Assembly (NCBI RefSeq): GCF_032854445.1
Contig: NC_088297.1
Location: forward strand, 5,829,991-5,893,990
Source: Liolophura sinensis
Taxonomy: Eukaryota > Mollusca > Polyplacophora > Chitonida > Chitonidae
Direction: 5' to 3'
DNA: 64,000 nucleotides
Both the position numbers and the translations under genes were made by a program. How positions within the stretch are numbered: position 1 is the first letter of the stretch; each line of letters begins with the position of its first letter. The notes below the pieces were generated by a model. The model saw only the letters and a program-made list of their open reading frames with translations. It had not been told where the DNA came from and ran no database searches. This document shows, one piece after another, positions 19,201 through 28,300 of this stretch.

Positions 19201-21417
19201 CTATCACCAAATAGGGTAGAGGTTTTGCCAGTAGCAGATCAAGTCAGTGATGGTACATTTAAGCTGATGTAACTGAAGGTGTGTCAGCATATTATACAGT
19301 TAGGGGTGTGGTGGGGAGGGACTTCTGTGTGGGGTACCAGGTACTATCAGGTGAAAAATTGGGTGGGAGATGGACCTCCTCTGAATTACCTCCTTTTTCA
19401 CAGAACACAATCTAAATGATTGTGAGATTAATTTTCGAAGCGTGAAACTTCGAGGAGTGGGACCTTGTACTACATAACTTAAATTTTCCAACCAACAGAA
19501 AATCCAAAAACTGGACATTAGCCAGTGAGAATTGCTGAAATGTTGAGAGATATGTTTATAAAATTTAATGTGTTCTATGTAAGTCTTACATTATACATGT
19601 AGCTTATGCCATTTTCACTTTGAAATTTGCCAATAGCCATTTTCCTCTCCAGCTGTAAGTGGGAAGGCCGTCCAGCAACCTGCGGATGGTTGTGTGTTTC
19701 CCCGGGGCTGGCCGCCGTGGTATATGTGAAATATTCTTGAGTACAGCGTAAAACACCAACCCAATAAATAAATCAATAGCCATTTTCGGCTTGGCATGAA
19801 GGGATGGTGCAACGACTGGTTGACCCACATCAGTATATTGGCTCAGGCGGCGCGGCTTGCTTGCCTTTGGTGAGTCGTCTCAGTGAAGCAGCACTAGATA
19901 AAAGAGCGGTGGAAATCCGTCCTGCGACAAGGAGGCACATTACATGCATCCTAAGGATTCCTTCGTCGTCATATGACTGAAAAAGTGCTGAGTACGATGT
20001 TAAACCCCAAGCTTTAAACTCACTCACTCAGTAGCCATTTTCAGAGATCCACCTCTCCACAGTTTGCTTCTGAACATGCGTCATTCAAATAGGAGAGTGG
20101 CCTCAAGGGAAGTAATTCAGTAAGGTTTTATGACATTTGTCTGATGTGGTGGATATGGGATAGTGGGAAGGGGGTCAAATTACATACTGACTGTACCTGT
20201 AGTTCTGATAATGTGTTAAACAGTTTTGGGGGTTGAGTGCATTGTTAAGGGAAATCTCTGATCCTTTCAGATCAAGAAGAATACAATCGTAGGAAAATTG
20301 AAGTGCTTGTTACCAGGTATGGGAGATTTTGGACCTTGAAATACAACAAACCTTTATCTCTGTATCAGCAGCCTATCATCTCTGTTCACTTCACTGAACT
20401 GAAGTGTGTTTAATACATTTCATTGATATTTATTTAGTATTCTTCATATAACTTGGGGGGGGGGGGGGGCTCCGTGGCTCAGTCAGTTAGCACGCTAGCT
20501 CAGCGTAATGACCCAGGAGTCTCTCACCAATGCAGTCGCTGTGAGTTCAAGTCCAGCTCATGCTGCCTTCCTCTTCGGCCGTATGTGGGAAGGTCTGCCA
20601 GCAACCTGCGGATGGTCGTGGGCTTCCCCTGGGCTCTGCCCGGTTTCCACCCACCATATAATGCTGGCTGTCGTCGTATAAGTAAAATATTCTTGAGTAC
20701 GGCGTAAAACACCAATCAAATAAATAAATAAATAAGTCATTTAACTTGGTGTATATTTATAGTGTGAAGCATCAAGAAATGTTTTTATCAGCTTTGGGTT
20801 TATATGTTTTTTTTTTTTTTTAAATTATGTGACCTTAGTTGTTGGGGTTCTTCTATAATGGTGTTTTTTGGTAGCACATGGGAAGATTTGGCAGCAACCT
20901 GCGGATGGTCCTTGGTTTCCCCTGGGATCTGTTCGGCTTCCTCCCACCATAATGCTGTCCATCGGTATATAAGTGAAATATTCTTGAATACAGCGTAAAA
21001 CACCAATCAAATAAACAAAATAAATATAGCCAGTGGCTCAGACGGTTAAAATGCTCGCTGGCTGTGGTTGCCAGGCCTTCAAACAGTGGTCAGTATGAGG
21101 TTAAACCCCAAGCACTCATTCACTCGCTCAAACTGTGGTCATGTGTTCAAATCCAGCTCTCACTGGTTTGGCTACAGCTTTAAGTCTGGAGGTTTGTTAG
21201 GTATGTGCACCTGGGTAAGGTCAGTGGTATACAATGTATACCTGGAAAATTCTGGAGTACAGCAATGAACTCCAATCTGGTTCAGATAAATAAATGTTTT
21301 AACAAATACTTAAAAAAGAAAGCGTGAAAAGTTTGATACATGTATTGAGACGATAATGTAAATTCTTGCGTAAGAGTTCCTTAACAGTTTTCAGTGGTGG
21401 TGTTCGATGCCAGGTGA
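13236..21417 (+). CDS. POLR2K: RNA polymerases I, II and III subunit RPABC4/RPB12, complete gene
   Basis: Three coding exons (13236-13299, 13635-13727, 21395-21417) give 59 codons against 58 in human. The protein is the small zinc-ribbon subunit shared by all three nuclear RNA polymerases. The start reads [20 protein letters not shown], and Cys20, Cys23, Cys37 and Cys40 form the zinc site. The core from [17 protein letters not shown] to MYKKRTKR and the end VVFDAR are almost identical to the human protein. Both split codons are consistent: G+AT gives Asp22 and A+TG gives Met53. Exon boundaries match what I recall of the human gene. Oddity: intron 2 is 7.7 kb and leaves only 23 coding bases in the last exon, with five tRNA-SINE families in or near it. 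Confidence 0.96.
13635..13727 (+). CDS. POLR2K: POLR2K coding exon 2 (zinc ribbon)
   Basis: Acceptor GTTTTTGTAG. Two bases complete Asp22, then 30 codons from CHQENEIK to KKRTKR, then one base before donor GTATCC at 13728. A 65-codon frame overlapping this exon is a shadow. Confidence 0.96.
13728..15354. other. POLR2K intron 2, left part, nothing recognisable
   Basis: AT-rich intronic sequence. No coding exon, SINE or array seen. Confidence 0.5.
15342..15502 (+). mobile_element. SINE family 1, internally deleted, with target-site duplication
   Basis: Element 15355-15489: head GGGGGCTTCATAGCTCAGAT and GTAATGACCCAGGAGCC, then a jump to TGCTGGCCGCC and GTGAAATATTCTTGAG with tail. The flanks CATGGGTGGGGTC (15342-15354) and CATGAGTGGGGTC (15490-15502) match at 12 of 13. 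Confidence 0.85.
15841..16094. repeat. Tandem duplication, 127-bp unit x2
   Basis: Both halves start TGTAAGTGGCC and share TTAACACTGACTTCCTCTC and AGTGCTACTATAGTGTCC; only a few substitutions separate them (CAGACT/CGTACT, AACAGG/AATAGG). Confidence 0.9.
16125..16420 (+). repeat. Dispersed repeat R8, copy 1
   Basis: Shares order and wording (GTTTAACCCCTATAAGTGA, GAATCCT, AAATCTTTGGC, TGACGTC motifs, CCAGCAAAACTGGAAA) with 35645-35945 on the same strand. Diverged; family not identified. Confidence 0.5.
16558..16616 (+). mobile_element. SINE family 1, 3' fragment
   Basis: Only the end is present: TGAGTGAAATATTCTTGAGT, CGGCGTAAAACACCAATCAG, then (AAAT)n. Confidence 0.85.
17076..17327 (+). mobile_element. 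SINE family 1, nearly full length
   Basis: Starts within GTAGCGTAGCGTAGCGCAGC (a local GTAGC repeat replacing the A-box end), then ATAATGACCCAGGAGCC, B-box GAGTTCAAGCCC, body and (AAAT)n tail. Confidence 0.85.
18297..18350. repeat. (TG)n and G-rich low-complexity tract
   Basis: TGTGTGTGTGTG followed by GGAGGGGTGGGGGGGGGGTG and more G runs. A potential G-quadruplex on the plus strand, inside POLR2K intron 2. Confidence 0.8.
18680..18881 (+). mobile_element. SINE family 1, 5'-truncated, 11-bp target-site duplication
   Basis: Element 18691-18870 begins at TCCAGCTCATGCTGG, just after the B-box, and runs to the tail. Perfect TTTTTATTTTG flanks at 18680-18690 and 18871-18881 show insertion of an already truncated copy. 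Confidence 0.88.
19631..19786 (+). mobile_element. SINE family 1, 5'-truncated, 13-bp target-site duplication
   Basis: Element 19644-19773 begins CCTCTCCAGCTGTAAGTGGG and ends in the tail. Perfect CAATAGCCATTTT flanks (19631-19643 and 19774-19786). Part of the body (CCCGGTTTCCTCCCACC) is missing. Confidence 0.88.
19787..20036 (+). mobile_element. SINE family 3, 3' part
   Basis: Shares GGCTCAGGCGG, GTGGAAATCCGTCCTGC, ACAAGGAGGCACATTACATG and TGTTAAACCCCAAGC with the longer copy at 61488-61873. Ends ACTCACTCACTCAG. Confidence 0.75.
20444..20749 (+). mobile_element. SINE family 1, full length
   Basis: Element 20457-20736 has an intact head (TCCGTGGCTCAGTCAGTTAG), B-box GAGTTCAAGTCC, body and (AAAT)n tail, and starts with a run of 14 G. 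Flanks TCATATAACTTGG / TCATTTAACTTGG match at 12 of 13. Confidence 0.9.
20871..21026 (+). mobile_element. SINE family 1, 5'-truncated
   Basis: From GTAGCACATGGGAAGATTTG through CAGCAACCTGCGGATGGTCC and AAATATTCTTGAATACAGCG to CACCAATCAAATAAAC. A T-run at 20808-20821 lies upstream. Confidence 0.82.
21027..21297 (+). mobile_element. tRNA-derived SINE, family 4, with a family-3-like insert
   Basis: Head A-box TGGCTCAGACGG, B-box TGTTCAAATCC near 21141, body GGTTTGTTAGGTATGTGCAC, tail AGATAAATAAATG. About 60 bp ending AAACCCCAAGCACTCATTCA (21080-21125) interrupt the head and look like the end of family 3 or 2. Confidence 0.6.
21395..21417 (+). CDS. POLR2K: POLR2K coding exon 3 (last seven codons)
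   Basis: Acceptor ACAGTTTTCAG ends at 21394. TG completes Met53, followed by VVFDAR and TGA (21415-21417). Identification rests on the strict conservation of VVFDAR at the end of this protein. Confidence 0.93.
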
Positions 21418-21937
21418 CAGGACGCGACAGACTGTCCAGGCTAAACGTACCTAGTACAGGAGCTGTCTCAGGAAATTCTACTTGTGCATGAACGATTCCT
21501 CAGAAACGTGACTGAAGACATTAACTTCGTGTAAGATCACCCCGAGGAATTTTAATGCGTGATTACATTAAGCTTCTATGATGCAGTGAATGGACCTTCA
21601 AGGCATTTAAATGGGAGGAAAAATGCAGTTTCCTCATTATTCCCACAGCTCTCCTACCATTGGCTATGTACAGAATTTCATGTGTGCTTACGTGAAGATT
21701 CTAGTGTATGGACCCTGGAGTCAGTACAGGACACTGTATTTATGGGAAAAGGGAAGTTTTCTTTCAACTGATTATACATCTCTGCTATGTACAAAATATG
21801 GACTCCATCAGCAGATATGGGTATAGACGGCAACTTGGAAACAAGATATTCGGGGTGATCGTAACGTGAAATACTCTTCATGATTGTCATTTCTCATCAC
21901 TTTGTCATCAGTAGCCATGAAATGAACAGTTTGTTCT

Positions 21938-21943
21938 AATAAA
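21938..21943 (+). terminator. POLR2K: Candidate poly(A) signal of POLR2K
   Basis: AATAAA 521 nt after the POLR2K stop codon, the first canonical hexamer I see downstream. Confidence 0.5.
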
Positions 21944-22517
21944 CAGATAATAGCCTTCTGTTGATAGAAAAGTCAGATTCTATTTGTCTTGTGTTATTAT
22001 AATATTTGCTGTGTAAAGTCTGTTATTTGTTCTACTAAACTTGCTGTATTAAGAGAGCAGAGGTTCAAATTTAGCACCAAGCATAATCTTGGCCCAAAGA
22101 GCGAATTCTTGAAGTGAAACGAGGCGATTTACTTTCGAAAATGCAGAAGCGATAATTCAACTCGATGAACAGCAGGCAGGCTGGGAATAGGTATTATTTC
22201 GGATCTAGTAGGCAGTTTAAGGAGCTGCTTCTGATTGTGATTAAGTGGGGAAAAAAACTGCCTTAATTCTTCAAGCTTTTCAACTGCTGCGGCAAACCAA
22301 TATTTTGAAGCATTCTTCAAGAACTGTGGGGTGTGGAGAAATAATTTGCACAGTTTTATAAAGCTTTCTTCTTTACAGACACAAACAAATCGTTTTCAGC
22401 ATCATTTTCATAATGTCTTTTAAATTCCACTGAGAAAAAAAGTGCTTTAGTGGTTGAAAAGGTTAAAGATATACAATATGTCAATATTGCCAGGTGCTTC
22501 GCAGCTTATTTCTTCTT

Positions 22518-22690
22518 AATTTCGGGACACCTGATCTGCTCATTATTTCAGCCAATATATATAATTCTAACCGGAACATTAAGTTTATTTTTTCTCACGA
22601 TTAGACCATCGGATGAACAGCGTACTCATATCTTTAATCTTCCAAAACGCTGTTAAAGAAATGTAATATTCTACTTTCAACACTATTATC
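22518..22690 (+). repeat. Dispersed repeat R5, copy 1
   Basis: Matches 29328-29507 on the same strand: GGGACACCTGATCTGCTC, AGCCAATATA, TTTTTTCTCAC, AGACCAT, TCTCATATCTT, TTCCAAA and GTAATATTCT occur in the same order. Confidence 0.6.
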
Positions 22691-22697
22691 CGTCTTA

Positions 22698-22962
22698 GGG
22701 GCCTCTGTGGCTCAGTTGGTTAGCGCACTAGCACAGCATAATGACCCAGGAGTATCTCACCAATGCGGTCGCTGTGAGTTCAAGTCCAGCTCATGCTGGC
22801 TTCCTCTCCGGACGTACATGGGAAGGTCTGCAGCAACCTGTGGATGGTCGTGGGTTTTCCGCGGGCTGTGCCCGGTTTCCTTCCACCATAATTCTGGCTG
22901 CCATCGTATAAGTGAAATGTTCTTGAGTACAGTGTAAAACACCAATCAAATTGAAATAAATA
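22698..22962 (+). mobile_element. SINE family 1, full length
   Basis: Head GGGGCCTCTGTGGCTCAGTT, B-box GAGTTCAAGTCC, body, GTGAAATGTTCTTGAGTACA and CACCAATCAAATTGAAATAA. Confidence 0.9.
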
Positions 22963-24138
22963 ATATCTGTCCCAAATTTGTCCCAAGAATTAAGGTCGCA
23001 AGTTGTACAGTGGTTTCCTGTGGATTTGGCCAGATTTTTTGGGAATGTGAGGTGGTCTTTGTGGATCATATTTGCTTATACATGTTGGTTTTGTCTGGTG
23101 TCTTCTAGTTTCCCATGGGCTTGGCATGATTTCCTCAACCAGATTTATTAGCAGTGAAAAAAATCCTGAACATAAGAAGTCTTCAGAAGAAGAAAAAATA
23201 ATCTTCAGGAACTCCGACCAATGTTATGTTACCGTTTGAAATAATATCTAAAATATTGCGCCCAGAAAATGAATCTGCTCTTCTGATTTTGGCTTCAAAG
23301 TTCATCATGACAAATGACAAGCTCATCATTGCCTAATCATACTTACCGATAATCATAACTTTACCTGGGATAAGTTTTAAACATATATCATGTGGGCATA
23401 AAAAATGGGCCGTACTTTGTTGCTGCATTTCTCCATTATCCTTTGTTCAAACCCTTTCAAACTTTAGACATTCAAATGACATGATTTTGTTAATATACTG
23501 ACCAATTTTCAAGGTTATAGCTTGAGGAGTCTGTACACAGGATTAAAATGTAAACAAAAACGCACGTTCTGGTGACCCACATTGCATCACCTGTCCAGTG
23601 TCATGAGGAGAGCGCGCGCTTCACCTGTGTGACGCACGTCAATTGTCGTCTGGAAAAATTGTCTGGCTCTAGTGTCAGAAAAACCCTTCTGCCAGATAGG
23701 CACAAGTTTTGCTGAATCAAAATGGTTTTCTCTGCAGCGGACAAGGAATTGATCGCCATTTCAAGTATAACAAGGTAGAACATCATTTTGAAATGTCCGG
23801 AACATGCGTTTTTGACTATTTTGGTCCCATGAACAGAAATCTTAAAGGGTGAAATTGAAATTTGGTCTGTATACGTAGGACATAATGGCTTTTGAGTGTA
23901 AATTTTTACAAGCTGACTTAAGAGGGTTTCGGAGATATTGAGTGTCAAAGTTTTTTTTATGCTGTCCGAAAAACTAGGTGTATTTACTGTTTTCTTAAGA
24001 ATGTTTAATGGAGTAAAATGTTTTTAAAACCTGAGATTCTGTGCTTGTCTGTTGGGACAATGTTGGGATCCTGTTGGGACAATGTTGGAATCCTGTTGGA
24101 ATCTTGTTGGGATCCTGTTGGGACCCGGTTGCAGATAT

Positions 24139-24355
24139 CAGTGACGTCACACCTTGTAATGGTGTCAGTACAATGTGACTGGATTGGGTGTCAGGTCTGG
24201 TGTCTTTGGCATGATACTTCAGTGGCAGCAGCACTTTAGTGGCATTGACCAGGTCTGCCACAAGACAATATATGTACACACACCTAACGACTGCTAGTCA
24301 TCATATGGCTTCAAAAATGGCTAAGTACAACGTTAAACTCCAAGCATACATACAA
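24139..24355 (+). mobile_element. SINE family 2, 3' part
   Basis: Shares GTACAATGTGACTGG, GGTGTCAGGTCTGGTGTC, TGATACTTCAGTGGC and CCAAGCATACATAC with 1003-1356. Confidence 0.7.
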
Positions 24356-24513
24356 ACAAACACGACAGCTGTGCTGAATGGCTTTTCATTTAACAATAAC
24401 TGTTAGTGTTATCCTGACAAATTCCAATTAAAATTCCAATTTTGTACATAAATTTCCACAAATATTTAAATTTGTGTACTAGTAAATCACACCAAGTATG
24501 ATCTGTACATAAA

Positions 24514-24519
24514 TTTATT
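24514..24519 (-). terminator. EXOC3: Candidate poly(A) signal of EXOC3
   Basis: AATAAA on the minus strand, about 790 nt past the EXOC3 stop. If used, the 3' UTR contains the 39-bp array at 24880-25255. Other hexamers may exist. Confidence 0.25.
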
Positions 24520-24879
24520 GACTGTTACCGGTGTTGTACACATTCTAGTGCGCATGTACCGTCTGCATACAGTGTATTTACAAGGTCCTTATGGGAAAAG
24601 CACTATAAATATTGCACTTCACAAGAACGAATACCAGTGTTGGGGGTTACGTGCAGCAGTTCTGAGTCAACGATGGTAGCAAACAAATGGAGAACAGTTT
24701 ACCTTCACATCAGAAACATAAACAAAAAGGATGACAATGTTTCTAATGCAGGTTCTCTTACTCACAGTATAGCACTCTTACTCACAGCATGGTATATTTA
24801 TCTAAGTTTAGAATTTCCACTCCAGTTCAAAACCGCTTTCTGTGCTGAAATTACTTCACAGTACATGACCAAGGAATTA

Positions 24880-25255
24880 GCACAACAGAGTACCCATGAT
24901 GGGACCAGTCCTATGACATCTTGGTAGAGTCCACATGATTGGACCAGTCCTATGACATCCTGGGAGAGTCCACATGATGGGACCAGTCCTATGACATCTT
25001 GGGAGAGTCCACATGATGGGACCAGTCCTATGACATCTTGGGAGAGTCCACATGATGGGACCAGTCCTAAATTGCAGCTATAGAACATCCATGTGATAAG
25101 ACCAGTCATATGTTTCAACTGAGAGCCCACATGATGGGACCAATCCTATGTTGCAACTGATAGTCCACATGATGGGACCAGTCCTATGCTGCAACTGATA
25201 AACCACATGATGGAACCAGTCCTATGTGGCAACTGATAGTCCACATAATGGGACC
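24880..25255. repeat. 39-bp tandem repeat, about 9 copies, in the likely EXOC3 3' UTR
   Basis: The core reads CACATGATGGGACCAGTCCT followed by ATGACATCTTGGGAGAGT. The left copies are nearly identical; the right copies have ATGTTGCAACTGATAGT instead. It starts about 50 bp beyond the EXOC3 stop. Confidence 0.9.
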
Positions 25256-25305
25256 AGTTTTCTGTCATATCACAGAAAAGTTTTTAGTCCATCACGTTAC
25301 AATGT

Positions 25306-25383
25306 TCATATGTTGATTTCGGTGAAGATTCCTTGGGGTTTAGACTTCAGGTGGTCATCTTCTCCCATGGCATCCACGGCAAT
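25306..25383 (-). CDS. EXOC3: EXOC3 exon 23 (terminal coding exon)
   Basis: Acceptor CTGTTGTAG. 25 codons (724-748) from [15 protein letters not shown] to GIFTEINI, then TGA at 25306-25308. The C-terminus differs from the human one, so identity rests on phase and on the acceptor. Confidence 0.8.
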   Translation of the reverse strand: MAVDAMGEDDHLKSKPQGIFTEINI

Positions 25384-28300
25384 CTACAACAGTGAAACGT
25401 GAAAACAGGGAATCACAAACAAATTGCATTATGCAAAGAACATTCAATTGCTTCTAATGTTGAACAAATGGAACGGCCATTAAGAAATGACGGACAATTT
25501 GAAGAAGGGATGAGCAACTGTGCACAGATGCACAAACAATGATGGGTAAAAACATTAATTGAATAATGGATCAGTGAACATTGAAAAAAGGAACAATAGG
25601 TGCTCAGGCAAGCATAGGTGCTCAAATGGAACAATGAACAAGCAATGGTGGCTACAGTGAATTTTTATTCATTTATTTGATAGGTCTTTTTTGCCGTACT
25701 CAAGAATATTTCATTTATACCACGGTGGCCAGTATTATGGTGGAAGGAAACTATGGCAGGGCCCAGGGGAAGCAAAGATGGGCAACTGGAACTTTGGACA
25801 GGTAATGGTATCCAACGGGAACAATGGACAAGCAGCAGTGGTCAAATGGAACAGTGAACAAGTAACAGTGGTCAAATGGAACAATGAACAAGCAATGATG
25901 GGTGAATAGAACAATGGACAAGCAACAATGGGCAACTGGAACAAAAAGCAAGCAATGATGGGCAAGCAGAACAACACACAGGCAATGGTGGGCTAACAGA
26001 GCAATGGACAAGATATGATAAGCGAATAGAACAATGGATAACAAAAGAAGGACAAATTGAAAAATGGACGAACAGGTTGGAGCAACTGAAACGATCAAGC
26101 AAAGGAAGGCAAACTAAATAACGAACAAGGAATGGTAGGCAAACTGAACAATGAACAAGGAATGGTAGGCAAATTGAACAATGAACAATAAGTGGTTGGT
26201 GAATTGAATAACAAATAAGAAATGTTTAACAACTGGATAAATGGACAAGCAAATGGAACAATGGACAATAAATGGTGGTTGGACTGGAGGTGATGAGCTT
26301 CTCGCAGAGCATCAACAGCAATCTAAAATAAGGAAACATAAAGCAGCATTCAGTTGGATGAAATATTCAGTGGGCAAATTGAAGAAAGGACAAGCAAGGG
26401 TGGGCAAATATAACAACGGACAGGTAACTGTCGGAAAATGACAACAGGCATTCAATGATGGTCACATAAAACAATGGACAGGTAACTGTGGGAAAAGGAC
26501 AACAGGCATTCTAGGATGATCACATGAAACAAGGAACAGGTAACTGTGGGAAAATGACAACAGACATACAATGATGGTCACATGAAACAATGGACAGGTA
26601 ACTGTGGAAAATGACAACAGGCATTCTAGGATGGTCACAAAAAACAATGGACAGGTACCTGTGGGAAAAAGACAACAGGCATTCTAGGATGGTCACATAA
26701 AACAATGGAAAGGTAACTGTGCGAAAATGACAACAGGCATTCTAGGATGATCAAATGAAAAAACAAAAACAAAACAAAGACGGACAAATGGTACAATCGA
26801 CAAGCAATCCTGGAAAAATGTAACAACATTCAACCAATGGTGTGCAAGATGAACAATGGACAGGTAAAACAACAGAATGACAGATGATCAATGGTGGGCA
26901 ATTGGACATAAGGGCAAATGGACAAGCGTGCATAAATTCCACTGCACATGGCTGTATACCTGTCTGGCCTCAGAGCGACTTATGTCCCCGCGAGCTAGCA
27001 ACAGGCTGATCACCTGGTCCATCTTCACATCAGGGTACTTGTTGGCGAGATGCTGAAATAAAAAACATGAGGTGGGTGGAGACAATGTCGACTTTTTTGT
27101 TGTGGTCAATATCCCATACATTTTCGGCTTTTTCAAAAAACAAAAGCTCAAAGCAAAATACAGTTTTTCTATGGCTTTCAGTTCTGCATGATAATGTGGC
27201 ATGACAAAACACAATACATGTAGCTCATGCTTGCAGTTTTCAGCCATACTTAACTATCTTTCATATGACGATGAACCTCCTATATACTTGTAGTTGACTG
27301 ATGATTCAGGGAACATTTTGAGTAAAAACAACACAATTATCTTTTCAATGGTAGACAAGTCATTTTGGTAGACAATTACATTTTGCATTTAAGACACAAG
27401 CCATTCCTGTGGATGGCAGTCAAGCATGTTAAAAAATATAGCTCAGGCAACACTGAGAAAATTGACAAAGGTCACAGAAATCTTTATCTGCAAGCGTTCA
27501 ATGGATGAAGTGTTCACAATGAAATAGAGAGATTGGGTGAGGGTGAAGACACAGCCCTTCAGGACTGTGCCTCATTTTACTCTGACATCTCCAAGTTGTT
27601 CAGTTAGAATCATGAAAAGTTACTTACTGTGACTTCCAACGACAACATGGAGGTGTCCTTCAGCTTGAGAACTTCAGACAACATGGGTAGGACATCCATC
27701 AGTGTGGACTGTCACACAAGCATATCATCCAGTTAGTAACAAAAACAGGCAGCAAAGACTGAAATGGCCCCTCCCCGCCCTCTTCCCCCCACAAACATGT
27801 TGATGAGCTAACATGCACATTATTCTCCCGTGTTGTAGCTCATGGGGCAAATTCCAGAAACCACAGTTTGACTTTTAAATAACAAAATTTTAAACTTCAA
27901 TATGTTTTCATCTGTAGTATTAAATAAAAAGCACACTGTTTGTTGGAAACAAGGTCTTCATATGACAAGCTGGCCTATTAATTTCAGAATCCGCTTATGA
28001 AATAAAAAGCCTATGGGTACAAGACAGCCATGTCTAAGCTGACCTCTGAAGTCATACTGTTTTTAGTCATACTGAGGTCTTCTCAAATCCATTTTATTTA
28101 CCAGCAGAGAACTCAGGCCCGTCTGGCATGTCTGACTTTTTCCACATTGTCATAAGCCGGGTCAACCAGAGAACACAACGCACTGACCTTTTGACCTCCT
28201 CTAGGGCGAAGCTCGCGTATCAGTCTTTTATATTGGTCAGCTTCTGTACAGATTTTCTCGGCAGAACGTCGTCTCTCGTCATAATTCTTGAATGACAACT

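Larger units (their letters stand above)
21970..24485. other. Convergent intergenic region between POLR2K and EXOC3
   Basis: No exon is supported. It contains SINEs (22698-22962, 24139-24355), repeat R5 (22518-22690) and a short repeat built on TGTTGGGATCC / TGTTGGGACAATG at 24048-24128. Confidence 0.45.

Noticed and set aside
21530-21865. Inverted ATCACCCCGA words 300 bp apart in the POLR2K 3' UTR, as a possible MITE
   Set aside because: Only about 11 matching bases, no second copy and no target duplication seen.
22698-22800. Possible tRNA gene
   Set aside because: A- and B-box-like words are present, but spacing is wrong, no cloverleaf forms and the sequence recurs as the SINE-1 head.
20453-23069. 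Frames such as [11 protein letters not shown] and [16 protein letters not shown]
   Set aside because: They are translations of the SINE-1 body and head and recur at every copy.
24880-25255. CRISPR-like regular repeats
   Set aside because: Contiguous 39-bp units without unique spacers in a eukaryotic intron-bearing locus; ordinary minisatellite.
25735-26102. Minus-strand hydrophobic frames ([16 protein letters not shown]) as membrane proteins
   Set aside because: Translations of the 27-30-bp repeat in three frames.
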